Of a stretch of 64,000 bases of DNA, positions 57,919 through 64,000 are shown one piece after another. The notes beneath the pieces were generated by a model, which had not been told where the DNA came from, searched no databases, and saw only the letters and a list, made by a program, of their open reading frames with translations. The number at the start of each line of letters is the position of its first letter. Within the stretch, counting starts at the first letter, position 1. The position numbers and the translations under genes are program-made. Source of the stretch: Drosophila miranda (taxonomy: Eukaryota; Arthropoda; Insecta; Diptera; Drosophilidae); assembly GCF_003369915.1 (NCBI RefSeq), contig NC_046675.1, positions 31,829,001 to 31,893,000 on the forward strand. Direction: 5' to 3'.

Positions 57919-58880
57919 TTTTAAACTAAGTAGTTTTTAAACTGGCATGTAGACGCAACCAAAACGTTTGAACTACGGAGAAGGATTGAACTGTGTGGCT
58001 GTAAAATAGAAAGAAAGCTTGTAATATACAAATTCCTACCTTTCTTTGGTTAATTGTGCTTTGTAAATTAAAGAATTAACGATCTTGTGGTTGGTAACGT
58101 GAAAAAGAGAGCCCTGCCTGTGCGTATTTGTTGTTTATGATGTGTGATAGTGCGGGGCCCATTTGGGAGGTACTTATTATATTATCTAGTTTTCTCTTAA
58201 ATCGTGCTTCCCTGGATGCCACTGACGCAGTCCAGTTTATTCCATATATTCGTAGTCCATATTCTCGTACAATTTATTTTCAAACGATTGCCGCGCATTG
58301 TATTTAGTCGATAGTATCGATAGCCGTTTGGTGGGACTTGCTCTCTTTTTCGTCGTTGGATATCCTCTTTTAGTGGAGGGATTTTTCGTCGTCACAATTC
58401 CCCTGCGACAATGGGATCCTGGGAAAAGCAGAAACTATATTTTGCAGTTTTGAGATCGTTATATACATACACAGTACACTAATCATATGCCTAAATGGGT
58501 CTAAAACATGTCAGTCTGAGACATTAATCTTAATGTTAATTAAATGAAATAGGATATAAAGACGGAATCATAACGGATACCTATTTACCAGCACTACAAC
58601 CTTGTAGAAATTTGATTCATCAATAATCCGGCTAAAATATTCAAATTTGAATCCTAACGCCCGGATACGATCGATTACTACGACGCACTCGATAGTTGCT
58701 ATCGATTCACACTACTATCGATAGCAGTTCGTGCAATTGGCGCCCAATCGTGACGTTCACTTAAAAGCCAGACTGCGCGGCGGCGTCAAAAATCTCCAGA
58801 CAGCTTGGCTCCGCGCCTTTTTCGCACAAAAACAATTCTCGAGACTGCAATTTCTAAGCGCAAAAGTTTTTGATAAAAAT

Positions 58881-59915
58881 ATGAACTTCGAATACAAGAT
58901 TCTGAAAGAGAATTTCATGGAAATTGATTCAAAACTGTGCTCTTTGCTGGAAACCAATGAGAACCCGCCGGAGCCGGAGCCTCGTGCTGGAAATTCCTCG
59001 GGAAGCACCTCGCACATCGTGCTGGCCGAACTGCAGGCCAGTTTAAAAAAATTGAATTTGGAAAATGCTCCTCACTTTCAGTTCCACGGCTACGGGTGCC
59101 ACGCTTTGACCAAGAGGGCCCGCGACCACGAGAAGCCAATTGTGAACGGGCGCTATCGAAAGAAGTCAAGGTCGGTGTGGTGGTCGGGTGCTGCCACTTC
59201 TGGTCAGTGGCAGCAGCATCGCCAGCAGCAGAGGCAGCAGCAGCTGCAAAGGGAGACTCAATTCAATGTGGCCCAACTGACTCCGATGATGCGTTCAATT
59301 GGCCTACGTGGCGATTTGTGAGTGCAGTGCTGAATGGCGACCCATGCAGTGCTTCCAATATTCATGTGTGGTGTGTTTGCTTCCCTTCCACAGCGTGGAG
59401 CGCAATGCCGTTGTTCGTTTGATGAATCCTTTTAAATCGCTGCATGACCACATGAACCAGGACCTGGGCTTCGGGCCCGAAAACTCATTTCCATCGGACT
59501 ATCTGTTTGATCTGCCCAAGAAGCGCACCATGCCCTATAGCCTGAATCTGCGCTGTCAGGTGGAGGTGCTGTGCAGCAAGGCGGATCGTTTTCTGGCCTG
59601 CCAGCGGCGCATGGTGGAGGCCAATCGCCACTTTGACTATGTAAAGTACTCGGAGGGCGACAAACTTATCAAGGGATCGTTAAATTTCCTAAGGTTGTTC
59701 AAGCAGTTCTCCACCTCCACGTTGCGCCATCGCAATGGCAAGTTCTTGGGACCTGCAGCCATTTGTAAGTGCCATACAATCCATCATTAATCAGAGACAT
59801 CAATCATCTAGTTTTCATTTTAGCTAATGCCCAAAAACTGGAGGACTTGCTCATAAATCTGCGAGAGTGGCTGCGCTCCGCCTTTCTCTGCGTGTATGTG
59901 TTTAACTGGGAGTAG
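58881..59915 (+). CDS. Array gene, unit 5
   Basis: Exons 58881-59317, 59394-59764 and 59824-59915. Small changes: Ser for Ala/Asp in LQASL, Phe for Cys at the exon 1-2 junction codon (GAT TT|C), and Pro for Leu in MNPFKSL. The frame is intact throughout. Confidence 0.7.
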
Positions 59916-60877
59916 TTTTAAACTAAGTAGTTTTTAAACTGGCATGTAGACGCAACCAAAACGTTTGAACTACGGAGAAGGATTGAACTGTGTGGCTGTA
60001 AAATAGAAAGAAAGCTTGTAATATACAAATTCCTACCTTTCTTTGGTTAATTGTGCTTTGTAAATTTAAGAATTAACGATCTTGTGGTTGGTAACGTGAA
60101 AAAGAGAGCCCTGCCTGTGCGTATTTGTTGTTTATGATGTGTGATAGTGCGGGGCTTATTTGGGAGGTACTTATTATATTATCTAGTTTTCTCTTAAATC
60201 GTGCTTCCCTGGATGCCACTGACGCAGTCCAGTTTATTCCATATATTCGTAGTCCATATTCTCGTACAATTTATTTTCAAACGATTGCCGCGCATCGTAT
60301 TTAGTCGATAGTATCGATAGCCGTTTGGTGGGACTTGCTCTCTTTTTCGTCGTTGGATATCCTCTCTTAGTGGAGGGATTTTTCGTCGTCACAATTCCCC
60401 TGCGACAATGGGATCCTGGGAAAAGCAGAAACTATATTTTGCAGTTTTGAGATCGTTATATACATACACAGTACACTAATCATATGCCTAAATGGGTCTA
60501 AAACATGTCAGTCTGAGACATTAATCTTAATGTTAATTAAATGAAATAGGATATAAAGACGGAATCATAACGGATACCTATTTACCAGCACTACAACCTT
60601 GTAGAAATTTGATTCATCAATAATCCGGCTAAAATATTCAAATTTGAATCCTAACGCCCGGATACGATCGATTACTACGACGCACTCGATAGTTGCTATC
60701 GATTCACACTACTATCGATAGCAGTTCGTGCAATTGGCGCCCAATCGTGACGTTCACTTAAAAGCCAGACTGCGCGGCGGCGTCAAAAATCTCCAGACAG
60801 CTTGGCTCCGCGGCTTTTTCGCACAAAAACAATTCTCGAGACTGCAATTTCTAATCGCAAAAGTTTTTGATAAAAAT

Positions 60878-61912
60878 ATGAACTTCGAATACAAGATTCT
60901 GAAAGAGAATTTCATGGAAATTGATTCAAAACTGTGCTCTTTGCTGGAAACCAATGAGAACCCGCCGGAGCCGGAGCCTCGTGCTGGAAATTCCTCGGGA
61001 AGCACCTCGCACATCGTGCTGGCCGAACTGCAGGCCAATTTAAAAAAATTGAATTTGGAAAATGCTCCTCACTTTCAGTTCCACGGCTACGGGTGCCACG
61101 CTTTGACCAAGAGGGCCCGCGACCACGAGAAGCCAATTGTGAACGGGCGCTATCGAAAGAAGTCAAGGTCGGTGTGGTGGTCGGGTGCTGCCACTTCTGG
61201 TCAGTGGCAGCAGCATCGCCAGCAGCAGAGGCAGCAGCAGCTGCAAAGGGAGACTCAATTCAATGTGGCACAACTGACTCCGATGATGCGTTCAATTGGC
61301 CTACGTGGCGATTGGTGAGTGCAGTGCTGAATGGCGACCCATGCAGTGCTTCCAATATTCATGTGTGGTGTGTTTGCTTCCCTTCCACAGCGTGGAGCGC
61401 AATGCCGTTGTTCGTTTGATGAATCTTTTTAAATCGCTGCATGACCACATGAACCAGGACCTGGGCTTCGGGCCCGAAAACTCATTTCCATCGGACTATC
61501 TGTTTGATCTGCCCAAGAAGCGCACCATGCCCTATAGCCTGAATCTGCGCTGTCAGGTGGAGGTGCTGTGCAGCAAGGCGGATCGTTTTCTGGCCTGCCA
61601 GCGGCGCATGGTGGAGGCCAATCGCCACTTTGACTATGTAAAGTACTCGGAGGGCGACAAACTTATCAAGGGATCGTTAAATTTCCTAAGGTTGTTCAAG
61701 CAGTTCTCCACCTCCACGTTGCGCCATCGCAATGGCAAGTTCTTGGGACCTGCAGCCATTTGTAAGTGCCATACAATCCATCATTAATCAGAGACATCAA
61801 TCATCTAGTTTTCATTTTAGCTAATGCCCAAAAACTGGAGGACTTGCTCATAAATCTGCGAGAGTGGCTGCGCTCCGCCTTTCTCTGCGTGTATGTGTTT
61901 AACTGGGAGTAG
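60878..61912 (+). CDS. Array gene, unit 6
   Basis: Exons 60878-61314, 61391-61761 and 61821-61912; the product is as in unit 2. Two substitutions lie just upstream of the start codon. Intact. Confidence 0.7.
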
Positions 61913-62489
61913 TTTTAAACTAAGTAGTTTTTAAACTGGCATGTAGACGCAACCAAAACGTTTGAACTACGGAGAAGGATTGAACTGTGTGGCTGTAAAA
62001 TAGAAAGAAAGCTTGTAATATACAAATTCCTACCTTTCTTTGGTTAATTGTGCTTTGTAAATTTAAGAATTAACGATCTTGTGGTTGGTAACGTGAAAAA
62101 GAGAGCCCTGCCTGTGCGTATTTGTTGTTTATGATGTGTGATAGTGCGGGGCCCATTTGGGAGGTACTTATTATATTATCTAGTTTTCTCTTAAATCGTG
62201 CTTCCCTGGATGCCACTGACGCAGTCCAGTTTATTCCATATATTCGTAGTCCATATTCTCGTACAATTTATTTTCAAACGATTGCCGCGCATCGTATTTA
62301 GTCGATAGTATCGATAGCCGTTTGGTGGGACTTGCTCTCTTTTTCGTCGTTGGATATCCTCTCTTAGTGGAGGGATTTTTCGTCGTCACAATTCCCCTGC
62401 GACAATGGGATCCTGGGAAAAGCAGAAACTATATTTTGCAGTTTTGAGATCGTTATATACATACACAGTACACTAATCATATGCCTAAA

Positions 62490-63289
62490 TGGGTCTAAAA
62501 CATGTCAGTCTGTCACATTAATCTTAATGTTAATTAAATGAAATAGGATATAAAGACGGAATCATAACGGATACCTATTTACCAGCACTACAACCTTGTA
62601 GAAATTTGATTCATCAATAATCCGGCTAAAATATTCAAATTTGAATCCTAACGCCCGCATACGATCGATTACTACGACGCACTCAATAGTTGCTATCGAT
62701 TCACACTACTATCGATAGCAGTTCGTGCAATTGGCGCCCAATCGTGACGTTCACTTAAAAGCCAGACTGCGCGGCGGCGTGAAAAATCTCCAGACAGCTT
62801 GGCTCCGCGCCTTTTTCGCACAAAAACAATTCTCGAGAATGCAATTTCTAAGCGCAAAAGTTTTTGATAAAAATATGAACTTCGAATGTGTGGGTCTAAA
62901 ACATGTCAGTCTGAGACATTAATCTTAATGTTAATTAAATGAAATAGGATATAAAGACGGAATCATAACGGATACCTATTTACCAGCACTACAACCTTGT
63001 AGAAATTTGATTCATCAATAATCCGGCTAAAATATTCAAATTTGAATCCTAACGCCCGCATACGATCGATTACTACGACGCACTCGATAGTTGCTATCGA
63101 TTCACACTACTATCGATAGCAGTTCGTGCAATTGGCGCCCAATCGTGACGTTCACTTAAAAGCCAGACTGCGCGGCGGCGTCAAAAATCTCCAGACAGCT
63201 TGGCTCCGCGCCTTTTTCGCACAAAAACAATTCTCGAGACTGCAATTTCTAAGCGCAAAAGTTTTTGATAAAAATATGAACTTCGAATA
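62490..63289. repeat. 401-base tandem duplication of the promoter in unit 7
   Basis: 62490-62887 recurs at 62891-63288 with an offset of 401. It covers the proximal DRE, the transcribed leader and the first codons. The first copy breaks off five codons after its ATG (62875) and runs into the repeat, giving only a 15-residue frame. The last gene copy therefore has two promoter copies in series. Confidence 0.9.
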
Positions 63290-64000
63290 CAAGATTCTGA
63301 AAGAGAATTTCATGGAAATTGATTCAAAACTGTGCTCTTTGCTGGAAACCAATGAGAACCCGCCGGAGCCGGAGCCTCGTGCTGGAAATTCCTCGGGAAG
63401 CACCTCGCACATCGTGCTGGCCGAACTGCAGGACAATTTAAAAAAATTGCATTTGGAAAATGCTTCTCACTTTCAGTTCCACAGCTACGGGTGCCATGCT
63501 TCGACCAAGAGGGCCCGCGACCACGAGAAGCCAATTGTGAACGGGCGCTATCGAAAGAAGTCAAGGTCGGTGTGGTGGTCGGGTGCTGCCACTTCTCGTC
63601 AGTGGCAGCAGCATCGCCAGCAGCAGAGGCAGCAGCAGCTGCAAAGGGAGACTAAATTCAATGTGGCCCAACTGACTCCGATGATGCGTTCAATTGGCCC
63701 ACGTGGCGATTTGTGAGTGCAGTGCTGAATGGCGACCCATGCAGTGCTTCCAATATTCATGTGTGGTGTGTTTGCTTCCCTTCCACAGCGTGGAGCGCAA
63801 TGCCGTTGTTCGTTTGATGAATCTTTTTAAATCGCTGCATGACCACATGAACCAGGACCTGGGCTTCGGGCCCGAAAACTTATTTCCATCGGACTATCTG
63901 TTTGATCTGCCCAAGAAGCGCACCATGCCCTATAGCCTGAATCTGCGCTGTCAGGTGGAGGTGCTGTGCAGCAAGGCGGATCGTTTTCTGGCCTGCCAGC
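63276..64000 (+). CDS. Array gene, unit 7 (runs off the window)
   Basis: Exon 1 63276-63712; exon 2 from 63789 and continuing past the window edge. It is the most divergent copy seen: Asp in LQDNL as in unit 1, His for Asn (LHLENAS), Ser for Gly (FHSYG), Ser for Leu (HASTK), Arg for Gly, Lys for Gln and Pro for Leu. All exon 1 and intron 1 signals are intact. If the array ends nearby, this may be the copy with the gene's original 3' end. Confidence 0.7.

Larger units (their letters stand above)
49939..64000 (+). repeat. Tandem array, 1,997-base unit, six full units plus a seventh
   Basis: Units begin at about 49939, 51936, 53933, 55930, 57927, 59924 and 61921; corresponding start codons are spaced exactly 1,997 bases. 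Unit identity is above 99% by eye. Each unit holds about 950 bases of upstream DNA, with two DRE sites, then a three-exon gene ending about 9 bases before the junction. At the junction AGTAGTTTTAAACT is followed by AGTAGTTTTTAAACTGG, a microhomology that probably seeded the first duplication. The first copy is entered from unique DNA at TTATATTA|AGTAGTTTTT. The array continues beyond the window, so its full length and the sequence after the last unit are unknown. Confidence 0.95.

Noticed and set aside
49939-64000. CRISPR-like or satellite interpretation of the regular repeats
   Set aside because: The unit is 2 kb with introns and a gene, in a eukaryotic genome; it is a gene array, not a spacer array or simple satellite.
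1-64000. tRNA or rRNA genes
   Set aside because: No tRNA-like A/B boxes with cloverleaf pairing or rRNA-like sequence were noticed on either strand.

Overview
The window looks like nuclear euchromatin of a Drosophila species (or a very close dipteran). It has short GT-AG introns of about 55-75 bases, ZAD-type C2H2 zinc-finger genes (an insect-expanded family), DREF-type TATCGATA promoter elements, and readily recognised fly proteins: DLST, a HIG1-domain protein, Nup358, Nup37 and RpS27. Exon structures were worked out by eye. In each of these genes the exon lengths sum to a whole number of codons and the splice phases agree.

Layout. 1-6.0 kb is gene-poor, A/C-skewed, low-complexity DNA with minisatellite-like repeats, perhaps a very long 3' UTR or intron of a plus-strand gene lying to the left. 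7.2-9.6 kb holds DLST (minus). 10.35-11.13 kb holds a HIG1-domain gene (plus). 12.0-12.9 kb holds a decayed zinc-finger paralogue in inverted orientation. 13.3-16.2 kb holds two intact ZAD zinc-finger genes (plus). 16.4-20.8 kb is a truncated, frameshifted copy of the 3' part of Nup358 (minus).

The segment 14,155-20,825 recurs almost perfectly, in the same orientation, at 34,809-41,480. The second zinc-finger gene is therefore present twice and intact. The first zinc-finger gene has an extra 3' fragment and Nup358 has an extra 3' fragment. About 14 kb of transposon DNA separates the copies: an LTR retrotransposon (21,677-34,808) with near-identical 1.5-kb LTRs. Its gag region is interrupted by a Mutator-like DNA transposon with a FLYWCH domain and a RING-like domain, and that transposon's first intron carries a further inverted-repeat element.

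From 37.1 to 46.6 kb lies the complete Nup358 gene (2,815 codons, minus). It is followed by Nup37 (47.6-48.9 kb, minus) and RpS27 (48.96-49.7 kb, plus), whose start codons are only 81 bases apart in a head-to-head arrangement.

From 49.94 kb to the end of the window there is a head-to-tail array with a constant 1,997-base period. Each unit carries a DRE-containing promoter and a three-exon gene for a 299-residue protein that I do not recognise. Six complete units are present. The seventh runs off the window and has a 401-base internal promoter duplication. The array and the transposon-associated duplication of a zinc-finger/Nup358 segment are the two outstanding features: both are recent local copy-number changes touching essential-gene neighbours, and both need to be separated from assembly artefact.
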